Shown here piece by piece: positions 43,075 to 51,129 of a DNA stretch of 64,000 nucleotides. How positions within the stretch are numbered: the first letter of the stretch is position 1; every line of letters starts with the position of its first letter. Origin of the DNA: JANNSX01 sp046348995 (GTDB taxonomy: Bacteria > Pseudomonadota > Alphaproteobacteria > Rhizobiales > Hyphomicrobiaceae); contig JAXMDB010000001.1 in assembly GCA_046348995.1 (NCBI GenBank), forward strand, positions 124,001 through 188,000, in the 5' to 3' direction. The position numbers and the translations under genes were made by a program. The notes under the pieces were generated by a model. That model was not told the DNA's origin. It made no database searches and saw nothing but the letters and a program-made list of their open reading frames with translations.

Positions 43075-44414
43075 AAGTCGATACCTCACGCCCGGGCGCG
43101 GGCTTGGCGGAGCTCGTAGCCTTCGTCACGACCGATTTTCTCGGCATCACGCGCGGCCGCTCGATCGAGCGCAGCGAGTGGGAAGGCGGCAAGACGACGA
43201 ACTGCGGCTGGTGCCCGGCCAACACGACGATCACCCCGTTCGACATCATCGGCGACGGCTCGCCCTTCGGCTCGCAGGGTGATCTGCGTCTCATACCGGA
43301 TCGCAAGGCGCGGTTCCGCACGACACCCTACGGCGCTTACACGCCGCTCGACATCGTTATGAGCGACGTCGTCGAGCTCGACGGCAAGCCCTGGAGCTGC
43401 TGCCCGCGGTCGTTCTTGAAGGCGGCGCTCGACGACCTCGAGCGCGAGACGGGATTGACCGTCACCGGCGCGTTCGAGATGGAGTTCTCAGCCGTCGAGA
43501 CCTCCTGGCATCACGCGCCGTCGTTCTCCCTCTCGGCAATGCGGCGCGCCGATCCGTTCGGTCCCGCCGTGATCGCCGCTTTGAACGCGGCCGGCATCGA
43601 ACCCGAGGTGTTCATCCCCGAATACGGCCGCAATCAATTCGAGATCACGCACGCGCCAGCGCCCGCGCTCGTGGCGGCCGATGTCTCGGTTGCCATTCGC
43701 GAGATCATTCGCGAGACGGCGCGGAACTTGGGCATCCGCGCGTGCTTTGCACCAAAGACGTCGGTTGCCGGCGTCGGCAATGGCGTGCACATCCACTACA
43801 GCCTGCGCGACAAGGAGGGGAGACCCGCGACCTTCGATGCGTCGAGGCCGGGACGGATCTCCAAGCTCGCCGGCGCCTTCACAGCCGGTGTCGTGAAGCA
43901 TCTGCCGGCGCTCTGCGCTCTCACAGCCCCGAGTCCGATTTCGTATCTGCGCCTGAAGCCGCACAATTGGAGCTCGAGCTACACCTGGCTCGGCGAGCGC
44001 GACCGCGAAAGCACGATCCGCATCTGCTCGACCTACGAGGCGGGCGGCAAGGATCCGGCCAAGCAGTTCAATCTCGAGTATCGCGCCGCCGACGGCTGCG
44101 CCTCGCCGCATCTCTCGATTGGCGCGATCGTACGTGCCGGTCTCGAGGGCATTCGTGCCGATCTGCCGACGCCGCCTATCTATGACGGCGATCCGACACT
44201 CCTCTCTGACGCCGAGCTCGAGAAGCACGGCCTTCGCCGTCTCCCGACATCGCTCGAAGCAGCGCTCCAGGCTTTCGAGGGAGATGCGACCGTCTCCGGC
44301 TGGTTCGATGCAACGTTCCGCCAAGCCTATACGTCGACGAAGCGCGCGGAGCTCAAGCTCGTCGAGGGCATGGACCCCGACACGCAATGCCAGCGCTACG
44401 CGGAGGTTTACTGA
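43071..44414 (+). CDS. Glutamine synthetase family ligase (gamma-glutamyl-amine type)
   Basis: A 447-residue protein of the glutamine synthetase superfamily. The Glu-rich metal site is visible in FEMEFSAVETSW and in FEITHAPAP, and the His/ATP site in GNGVHIHYSLRD, followed by YLRLKPHNWSSSYTWLGERDRES (in outline). The sequence is divergent from the classical nitrogen-assimilation enzyme and lacks the C-terminal adenylylation Tyr region. Such paralogues ligate glutamate to amines (gamma-glutamylputrescine synthetase PuuA and relatives). Coupling to an FAD amine oxidoreductase, aminotransferase and N-formylglutamate-type amidohydrolase in the same locus suggests a gamma-glutamylated amine intermediate. 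Confidence 0.9.
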   Translation: MKVDTSRPGAGLAELVAFVTTDFLGITRGRSIERSEWEGGKTTNCGWCPANTTITPFDIIGDGSPFGSQGDLRLIPDRKARFRTTPYGAYTPLDIVMSDVVELDGKPWSCCPRSFLKAALDDLERETGLTVTGAFEMEFSAVETSWHHAPSFSLSAMRRADPFGPAVIAALNAAGIEPEVFIPEYGRNQFEITHAPAPALVAADVSVAIREIIRETARNLGIRACFAPKTSVAGVGNGVHIHYSLRDKEGRPATFDASRPGRISKLAGAFTAGVVKHLPALCALTAPSPISYLRLKPHNWSSSYTWLGERDRESTIRICSTYEAGGKDPAKQFNLEYRAADGCASPHLSIGAIVRAGLEGIRADLPTPPIYDGDPTLLSDAELEKHGLRRLPTSLEAALQAFEGDATVSGWFDATFRQAYTSTKRAELKLVEGMDPDTQCQRYAEVY

Positions 44415-45163
44415 TGCGGGGGCCAGAGCCAGGTGATCCGCCGGCGGTGACGGTCGTGAATGAGGCCGGCCGCTCGCCGTATGTACTCTTGTGCGAGCAC
44501 GCCTCGCGCTACATTCCGCCCCGTTACGGTAAGCTTGGCCTGCCCGATCACGAGCTGACCCGCCACATCGCCTGGGACATCGGCGCGGAGGGTATCGCGC
44601 GTGCGCTATCGAAAGCCTTAGACGCACCGCTGTTTCTGTCGGGCTACTCGCGTCTGCTCATCGATTGCAACCGGCCGATCGGCGCGCCGACCTCGATCCC
44701 GGAGATCAGCGAGACGACAGCCATCCCGGGGAATTCCGGTCTCGATGCAGCCGAGCGGCAGTATCGCGCCGAACAGTTCTATTGGCCCTTCCAGAAAGCC
44801 ATTTTTGCGCATCTCGACGAGCGGCAGCGCAGCAAGCGTCCGACGATTGTTTTCGGCGTCCATACCTTTACGCCGGTCTTCAAGGGGTTCGTCAGGCCCT
44901 GGCATGCCGGTGTGCTCTACCGCAAGTCCGAGGTGTTCGGCGAGGCGCTGCTGAAGCACCTGGCGGAGCCCGGTCTGGTGCTCGCGGCCAACGAGCCCTA
45001 CGTCATCGAGGACGACCACGATCACACCGTGCCGGTTCACGGCGAGGCGCGTGGATTGGATGCGGTGCTGATCGAGGTCCGGCAGGATCTCGTTGCCGAG
45101 CACGCGGGTCAGGCGGCATGGGCCGCGCGGCTGGCGCGCGCCCTTTCCGCGATCGCGGCGTGA
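44414..45163 (+). CDS. N-formylglutamate amidohydrolase family protein
   Basis: A 249-residue protein of the N-formylglutamate deformylase (HutG/FGase) family. It has the family pattern VLLCEHASRYIPP near residue 25, HIAWDIGAEG, LIDCNRP, and the catalytic region VFGVHTFTPVFKG. These Zn-type enzymes release formate and glutamate from N-formylglutamate. Here, next to a glutamine-synthetase-like ligase, it may hydrolyse an N-acyl or gamma-glutamyl-type amide. Its ATG overlaps the previous stop by one base. It ends 6 nt from the convergent decaheme gene. Confidence 0.9.
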   Translation: MRGPEPGDPPAVTVVNEAGRSPYVLLCEHASRYIPPRYGKLGLPDHELTRHIAWDIGAEGIARALSKALDAPLFLSGYSRLLIDCNRPIGAPTSIPEISETTAIPGNSGLDAAERQYRAEQFYWPFQKAIFAHLDERQRSKRPTIVFGVHTFTPVFKGFVRPWHAGVLYRKSEVFGEALLKHLAEPGLVLAANEPYVIEDDHDHTVPVHGEARGLDAVLIEVRQDLVAEHAGQAAWAARLARALSAIAA

Positions 45164-45169
45164 TATCGC

Positions 45170-47551
45170 CTACTGCACCGGCAACTTCGTGCTCGTGATC
45201 GGCGTGACGACTCCGTCGATGTGATAGGCGTGGCAGAGCAGGCAATCCTGGCGCGCCTCGCCGGCCGTGTGACAGGACTGGCACGTTTCTTTCTTCACTT
45301 CACCGAACTCGGGCGCGAATTGCGTGGGGTCGCCCTGCGTGTAGGACGCCAGATAGGCACTTTCGGATTTGGCTGTGCCAGTCTCGGCGCTCGCAGCCTT
45401 GGCCTCGCCGAGATCGTGGCAGGTGAGGCACCCACGATCGCCGACGACGCTCAAATGCGGCTCGTGAATGAACGCGGTGAAGCGAGCCTGCTTCGCCTCG
45501 GCCTTGAGTGGCGCAAAATTGACGCGACGCGACCCGCTCTTCTCGCCGTCGATGCTGTGGCATTTGCTGCAAGCGCCGGGCGCATCCTTTGCCGTGAGCT
45601 CATCGAGGACGGCGGCTTGTGCCGCATCGCCTGACGGCTTCGACTGCGTCACGAGCTTCAGCCACGCATAGAGGAAGCGATCCCTGTGGCCGACGGGACT
45701 ATAGTAGATTGCATAGTCCTGCCGATACCAGCCGCCGTAGTCGGCCCAGCTTTCGGGATCGATGCCGCTTTCCTCACCACCGGCCGAGCCGGCATCTGCG
45801 CTCGCCGGAGCTTCGGCGTCCTCTCCCGGCCCGACGCCCCCGCCTTCGCTCGGCGCCACGCGTTTGGGCTCCGGCTGCCCTGCCGCTTTGTAGTGCGATT
45901 TGATGTCCTCGAGCTCCTTGTCGGTCGGGAACAGAAGCTCGTCCCGCTGACCGCCGCTGCTCGCTGCGGGCGGGTCGCCGGCTGCGGCGGTCCTGATCTC
46001 GCCACGGGGCTCTCGCTTGACCTCCGTCGCCTCGAGTGCAGGGCCGACCGGTACGGTCGCGTCCGCGCTGTCCTTCTTCTCCTCGGTGACGAGGCATGCG
46101 CCGAAAATGCTGACGGAGCACGGCGGCGGATCGAGCTTGGACTTGGCCGGGGCCGCGAAGCTCGACGTCACGTCACCCGCGGTATCCGAGGCCGCGTCGT
46201 CGGGCGTGTCTGCTTCGGCCGTGCCCGTGTCAGCGGATGTGTCACCTAAGTCGATGGACTCAGCCGGCGGCTCGGTCGTGTCCGATTGATCGCCGGCGGA
46301 TACCGCACTTTCCGTCTCACTCGGTTGGGCTGGCGCAGCGGCACCGCCAAGCGGCGCCTCTCCGAGCTCCTCTGCCAGATGCGGTAGCCACTCTTGCTGC
46401 GCCGTCGCGATCACGTCGCGGGGCAGGCTCGCCGTGAGGTCGGCCACGAGTGCCGGACTGAGGATCGAGCCTCCATTGTCGAGGCCGCTGAGCGCGCCGG
46501 AGCCCTTGCTGGTAAGGAGGGTGTAGTAAAGCCGCTTGATAGCCCAAGCCAGTTGCGCGACGGCCTTGATCTCGCCGCCGCTTGCATTGGAGAGGTCTTG
46601 AAGGTTTACGCCCTCTACGGTCTTGAGAAGCGCCCGGCCGCTTTCGTCTCGTCCGATCATAAGGGCCATGAAAGGCGTGAGCGTTGCTTCCGAGCTCTCC
46701 GGCCATTCGCCGATTTTCGCCGTCTTGGCCTCGAGCGTTGCGAGGTCGAGACCCGGCAACGTCAAGAAAGCGATCCCTTTGGGACCGCTCGCACGCGCCT
46801 TGCCGGTGATCTGATCGAGGTGGCACGTGGCGCAGGTCTCGTCGAACGCTGCCACGGCCATGATGCGGCGATCGTTCCGGCTGTCGTGACACGCCCCGCA
46901 GGTATCGGGAATGCGCTTCACCGTCCCCTTCTTGGCGATTTCCGGGAAGTGCCGGTCGAAGTGCCCTCGGTGATCGAAGACCAGGCGCGTGCGCCTGCGG
47001 AACGGATAGCTCTCGAGCTCGGGATGACCGCCTTCGAAGGTGTCGAACTTCACCGCGTGGCAGGATCGGCACTGCTCGTTCGTGATTGCGCTGAGCTTGA
47101 AGGCCGTTCCCTGGTGCTCCTGATGGCACGTCGCGCAGTAGAGAGCGCGGGCAACGACACGCGACATCGGGAATGCGGTGTTCTGCACACGGGCAGCGAG
47201 TGGCGGGGCGGATCTCAGGGCAGCCTGTCGCAAGCGCTTCGTGCTCCGTGCCAGAGCCTCCTTGGACGTACCGTGCGGGTTGAACGCGGTCTCGGGCATC
47301 TTGTGGCAGACGAGGCAGGCCTTGCTGTCGGCCAACGGATCGCCGGCGATCAGGCCGCGAACCCAGCTCACCTTGCCAGTGCCACTCTTCGCATGGCAGG
47401 CGCTGCACGCTTCGATCGTGCCGTGAACGCTGGCAAGCGGCCCTGGCATCAGAGTCTGTCTGCCAGGGGATAGGAAGAAGGCAGCGCCGAGGAGTACAGC
47501 CGTCAGGACCGCGAGCGCAGCGGAGATGCGGTTGCGCTGGGTGGCGTGCAT
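45170..47551 (-). CDS. Decaheme c-type cytochrome
   Basis: A 793-residue exported protein with a hydrophobic N-terminal segment (about residues 8-28) that is a signal peptide or anchor. Ten CxxCH sites occur at C49, C79, C139, C161, C218, C240 and, after a gap of 420 residues, C661, C708, C757 and C770. The gap contains a helical region and an Ala/Asp/Glu/Pro/Ser-rich, acidic low-complexity stretch (about 400-600). The split gives a six-heme and a four-heme domain. The ATG at 47551 shares a base with the stop of the upstream membrane cytochrome gene (TGATG). It is probably a periplasmic or membrane-tethered electron conduit. No exact relative is recognised. Confidence 0.93.
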   Translation of the reverse strand: MHATQRNRISAALAVLTAVLLGAAFFLSPGRQTLMPGPLASVHGTIEACSACHAKSGTGKVSWVRGLIAGDPLADSKACLVCHKMPETAFNPHGTSKEALARSTKRLRQAALRSAPPLAARVQNTAFPMSRVVARALYCATCHQEHQGTAFKLSAITNEQCRSCHAVKFDTFEGGHPELESYPFRRRTRLVFDHRGHFDRHFPEIAKKGTVKRIPDTCGACHDSRNDRRIMAVAAFDETCATCHLDQITGKARASGPKGIAFLTLPGLDLATLEAKTAKIGEWPESSEATLTPFMALMIGRDESGRALLKTVEGVNLQDLSNASGGEIKAVAQLAWAIKRLYYTLLTSKGSGALSGLDNGGSILSPALVADLTASLPRDVIATAQQEWLPHLAEELGEAPLGGAAAPAQPSETESAVSAGDQSDTTEPPAESIDLGDTSADTGTAEADTPDDAASDTAGDVTSSFAAPAKSKLDPPPCSVSIFGACLVTEEKKDSADATVPVGPALEATEVKREPRGEIRTAAAGDPPAASSGGQRDELLFPTDKELEDIKSHYKAAGQPEPKRVAPSEGGGVGPGEDAEAPASADAGSAGGEESGIDPESWADYGGWYRQDYAIYYSPVGHRDRFLYAWLKLVTQSKPSGDAAQAAVLDELTAKDAPGACSKCHSIDGEKSGSRRVNFAPLKAEAKQARFTAFIHEPHLSVVGDRGCLTCHDLGEAKAASAETGTAKSESAYLASYTQGDPTQFAPEFGEVKKETCQSCHTAGEARQDCLLCHAYHIDGVVTPITSTKLPVQ

Positions 47552-48441
47552 CACCAAGCTCCCGACGAGAACGCATAGACGACGAGAACGTGCGCGATCG
47601 AGAGCACGACCAGCGCATAGGTGATCGGAACGTGCACGAGGAGCCAGGCCCGGTTCAGAGCCAGATAGAGTTGCAAGCGATCGAGCCGATCCTTCTCGAT
47701 AACGAGCCGCTTGATGGTGGTGAGCTTCTCCTGCTCGTGCTGGGCGACGTAAGCCGAAAGGCTGTCGATCTCGTCGATGAGCCTTTTCACCGGGCGCTTC
47801 GAGCCGACGAGGTGGGCCGCGTGATTGCGTTGCCCTGCGAAGAAAGACTTCAGATGCGTGGCGTAGAGATCGGCGATCCAGTCGTCATGCGGAAGTCCCG
47901 GTAGTGGAAGCTGACGGGCGGCCGGATCGCTGAGCGAGATCGTCGCCTCGACGTCGCGGGCGCATTCTGCGCGCAAAGCGGGAATCCGCTCGAGCGTGAT
48001 CGTCTCATCGGTGCGGTGCTTGGCCTTGATCGACCAGGCTAGGTAGGCGCCAGCGACGCCGGTCGCAGTGACGATGGCAAAGCCTGTCCACAGCGCCCAT
48101 TCGAGACCGGAATCAGGCAGCGAGACTTGCGAATGCGACAGGAACAGCGGAATGAGAAGATAGCCCGTATAGATATGGATTTGGCGCCAGGCCCGAGCCC
48201 CGCGTGGCGAGAGCCGGCCAGCCGAAACGGCACCATGGAAAGCGAGCTGCACGCCCATGCACGCGGCGAGCAGCCAGCCATCGAGATAGCGCGGGTCGCG
48301 CAACCCGTCGGAATAGATGGTGACGAGCCACAGCAGGCCGGCCGCCGACACCGTGACGAGAACGCTCGACAGCGCGTGCTGGAGCACGCGGCCGCGCCCA
48401 CTCGCCCGGCCACCCAACGAAGGCTGTACCGCCGATCGCAT
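47551..48441 (-). CDS. Membrane protein with di-heme b-type cytochrome histidine pattern
   Basis: A 296-residue protein with about five transmembrane segments (roughly 25-43, 55-75, 86-106, 113-136 and 266-291). His pairs H89/H103 and H270/H284, each 14 residues apart within a helix, match the spacing of axial heme ligands in di-heme cytochromes b, with H69 as an additional candidate. A long soluble loop (about 140-262) is rich in charge and predicted coiled (RLIDEIDSLSAYVAQHEQEK). It is coupled to the decaheme gene. It is likely the inner-membrane quinone- or NADH-side link. No named family was recognised, so the b-heme assignment is inference from His spacing. Confidence 0.75.
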   Translation of the reverse strand: MRSAVQPSLGGRASGRGRVLQHALSSVLVTVSAAGLLWLVTIYSDGLRDPRYLDGWLLAACMGVQLAFHGAVSAGRLSPRGARAWRQIHIYTGYLLIPLFLSHSQVSLPDSGLEWALWTGFAIVTATGVAGAYLAWSIKAKHRTDETITLERIPALRAECARDVEATISLSDPAARQLPLPGLPHDDWIADLYATHLKSFFAGQRNHAAHLVGSKRPVKRLIDEIDSLSAYVAQHEQEKLTTIKRLVIEKDRLDRLQLYLALNRAWLLVHVPITYALVVLSIAHVLVVYAFSSGAW

Positions 48442-48504
48442 GCTCAGTCCCCCAGGTCCACGATCCAGCCGGGCTGTCCTCCAAGCCCGTCGATGCCGGA
48501 GCCG

Positions 48505-49533
48505 TCAGTTGCCCGCACTCGGTTGCCGCGCCTTGCCTTTGTATTTGTCCGGGCCCGGTAGCAATCGATCGAGCCCGGTAAGCGTGCCGCCATCGTACTT
48601 TCCGGCGATCGCCACGACGGTCTTGGCGACAGCGTCGGCTGTTGCCGTCAACTCGGATTCGTTGCCGAGCTTCAGTGCAGTGCGGTGACCGAGCTTGGCG
48701 AGGGCGGCGATCTCCGGCGCGGCCGGTACCGCCTTCGCGGCGGCGGCCAGTCGCGTGCGCGTTCGGCTGACGCGCTGCGCCATCTCGAACGCGTAGACTT
48801 TCCGCACGGTCGCCTTGGCGAGCGCCCTGAGCGACATCTCGAGCTCGACGCCCAGTCCGACGAGGTAGAGCATCCGTTTGCGCTCGGCGCTTGCCGGTTT
48901 GTTGTCCTTGCCCTTGGAGTGCCAGGTGTTGTGGCGCACCTCGCCTTGCGACCAGGCGAGGAGATCGAACGCGCTTCCGGCCCGATGGCCTCCCGCGTTC
49001 ACGAGCTTCTCCTGCGGCACCACGTGGCAGCCGTAGCAATTCTTCGCCAACCGATAGAGTGAGCCCGGCCGGATCATGCCCTTGGCATCGGCCTGCTTCC
49101 AACGCTGAGCCGCTTCGGCTTTCGTCTCCGTGCCGGCCTTCTTGCCGCTGTAGCTGCTGTGAATCTTGATCCAATCCTGGCCGGCGCTATGACACGACTC
49201 GCACGAGATGCCGGCAACCGTCTCGCTCTGGTTGTTCTTCTGCTGCACCGTGTAGTGGCACGTTAGGCACAAGCCTTCCGACTTGATTCGCCTGATGCCC
49301 ATCTTTTCCGAGATTCTCTTTCCCCTGGGATCTCGAGGCATCGTTCGGAACGTTGCGAAATGATGCGAGCCCTTCCACGCCTCCACCTCCTGCTTGTGGC
49401 ATTCGGCGCAGGCATTGGGTCCCATCGTCTTCGCTGGATCGGGCGCGGCCTCGACGTCCCGGCCGGCCATGAGCGTTGATCCGAGGCAGAGCAGGACGAA
49501 AAGAGAAGCGAGCTTTGGATACGGACTGAGCAA
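48505..49533 (-). CDS. Tetraheme cytochrome c554-like protein
   Basis: A 342-residue exported cytochrome starting at TTG 49533, the only start that leaves a signal peptide (PKLASLFVLLCLGSTLMA) before the mature part; ATG 49470 would delete it. Four CxxCH sites occur at C42 (NACAECH), C89 (CLTCH), C111 (CESCH) and C166 (CYGCH). The pattern CAECHKQEVEAWKGSHH is typical of the cytochrome c554 family. The C-terminal about 150 residues are helical and heme-free. It sits 34 nt after the reductase gene and 63 nt before the membrane cytochrome, so all four minus-strand genes form one operon. Confidence 0.9.
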   Translation of the reverse strand: MLSPYPKLASLFVLLCLGSTLMAGRDVEAAPDPAKTMGPNACAECHKQEVEAWKGSHHFATFRTMPRDPRGKRISEKMGIRRIKSEGLCLTCHYTVQQKNNQSETVAGISCESCHSAGQDWIKIHSSYSGKKAGTETKAEAAQRWKQADAKGMIRPGSLYRLAKNCYGCHVVPQEKLVNAGGHRAGSAFDLLAWSQGEVRHNTWHSKGKDNKPASAERKRMLYLVGLGVELEMSLRALAKATVRKVYAFEMAQRVSRTRTRLAAAAKAVPAAPEIAALAKLGHRTALKLGNESELTATADAVAKTVVAIAGKYDGGTLTGLDRLLPGPDKYKGKARQPSAGN

Positions 49534-49567
49534 CGGCTGACCACACGTTTCAATCGCGGTACAGAGC

Positions 49568-50647
49568 TTACCCCAGCGGCCTGAACCGGCTCGGGGCTGG
49601 CGGAGGTGGGAGAAGGCCGGCGGGCTGGCCTTTCGAACTCTTGCGGATCGAGGCGCGCCACAGCGACGGTGGCGCTGACGATTTCCGCTCTGCCTTGTCC
49701 GCGAGCGGGGCTTCGAACGGATCGGCGTAGCAGACGACGCCGGCGCTCGCCGCGATCGCCTTGACCGCGCCGACCATCGGTGGCGCGCCGCAGACATAGA
49801 CGATGTCGCTCGCGTGCAAACGCGGCAGAATGTCGGTCGGGCGGCCGAGCATCACCGAGGATGTCAGGTTTTGTGGCTTGCTACACACCGGAAGCACGGC
49901 CGCGTTCGGAAAGCGACCGAGTTGAACGAGAGCCGGCCCCATGTAGAGCGATTGGATATCCCGTCCGCCTGCGATGACGACGATCGGACGGTTCGGATTT
50001 TCCCGCAGCGCGGCGACGGCGACCGAATAGATCGGCGCAAAGCCGGTGCTGGTGGCGACGAGAACGAGGCGGGCGACCAGGTTAGGCCGGAAATAGGCGT
50101 TCCCGAACGGCCCCGTGAGGGTCACGCGGTGACCGGCCCGGATGCGCTTGCCGAGCATCGATGTCACGCGTCCGCCGGTCATGCAGCGAATATGAAAAGA
50201 TACCGTGCCGGAGCCCGGCCGGCCGCGGAGCGGGTGGCTCATGCTGAAGGGCCGGGTTGGGTATCCGTGAAAGCTCAACTGCGCGTATTGGCCCGCATGA
50301 TACGGGAAAGCGCGATCGGTCCGGACGTTGACCTCGACCACGTCGGCCGACAGGGCCAGCAGAGAGGCGACCTCGCCGTCGACACTCTTCACGGCCGCGG
50401 GCCGATCGCGGGCGACGGTGACATCGCCGTCGATCCGGCATTGGCAAGCGTGCACGACGTCCGGCTCCGCGCCTTGACCGCCTTGGACGTGGCCGGCGAT
50501 CACGCGTACGCAACATGTCCCGCAATGGCCGGAGCGGCAATCGTACGGCAGATCGATGCCGTTGGAGAGCGCTGCGTCCAGGAGGAGCTCGCCTGGCCGG
50601 GCAGAGAACGACGTTCCATCGACTGTGACTGTGAGACTGCGTTCCAT
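49568..50647 (-). CDS. 2Fe-2S/flavin NAD(P)H oxidoreductase
   Basis: A 359-residue iron-sulfur flavoprotein. The N-terminal plant-type ferredoxin domain has C37-x4-C42-x2-C45-x22-C68. The FAD-binding motif is RPFSMSHPL and the flavin/NAD(P) segment is LTGPFGNAY, then VATSTGFAPI and VYVCGAPPMVGAVK. This is the architecture of phenol hydroxylase/benzoate dioxygenase reductases. Residues about 320-359 form a Pro-rich tail with no family match. It is the first gene of the minus-strand cytochrome operon, so the electron acceptor (or donor) may be the membrane cytochrome or c554-like protein rather than an oxygenase, none of which is adjacent. Confidence 0.93.
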   Translation of the reverse strand: MERSLTVTVDGTSFSARPGELLLDAALSNGIDLPYDCRSGHCGTCCVRVIAGHVQGGQGAEPDVVHACQCRIDGDVTVARDRPAAVKSVDGEVASLLALSADVVEVNVRTDRAFPYHAGQYAQLSFHGYPTRPFSMSHPLRGRPGSGTVSFHIRCMTGGRVTSMLGKRIRAGHRVTLTGPFGNAYFRPNLVARLVLVATSTGFAPIYSVAVAALRENPNRPIVVIAGGRDIQSLYMGPALVQLGRFPNAAVLPVCSKPQNLTSSVMLGRPTDILPRLHASDIVYVCGAPPMVGAVKAIAASAGVVCYADPFEAPLADKAERKSSAPPSLWRASIRKSSKGQPAGLLPPPPAPSRFRPLG

Positions 50648-51129
50648 CGGATAATTTCGAGACCTTTCTCCTCGCGCGGGGGGCGTGAGCTTCGCGTGGC
50701 GTGGACATGGGCCGCAACGCTCGCCTCGACCATGGGGGTGGCGTGTGCAAGACCACGGCGAAAGAAGTCGGGGCGATATCCCAATCCCACCACGCCCCTA
50801 ATCCAATCAAACAGTGACGAATTAAAGGCTCGCACGAGTGCTCAAAAGTTTATTTGCAACTCGTAGGATCAAGAGAGATATGCTCGGTATCTGGAGATAT
50901 GCCAAGGAACGATCTTCGTTTCATGTCATGATCGTCACCAACATTTGGTGCGGTATCTCATTAGGGTCGATCGAGTCAGAATGCGAGCTGGTTTGCGTGG
51001 GAAATTCAATGGGATGAAGCCACAAACTGGCCGCAATGGACTCGTTAATAGTCGTTAACTTATTCTGCGCGGCGTCGGGCTGCGCCGCAGAAAGGGCTAT
51101 TTCCGCACTCTACGCGAGGGGGCAATTTT
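50648..51129. promoter_or_regulatory. Divergent intergenic region of the cytochrome loci, with repeats
   Basis: This 482-nt gap is more A/T rich than its surroundings and has no gene. It must drive both the reductase operon (minus) and the pentaheme cytochrome (plus). I see a direct repeat of GAGATATGC (50875-50883 and 50894-50902, 19 nt apart, about two helical turns) and an inverted repeat GTTAA-N6-TTAAC (51044-51059). These could be operator sites. No clear sigma boxes were identified. Confidence 0.45.
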
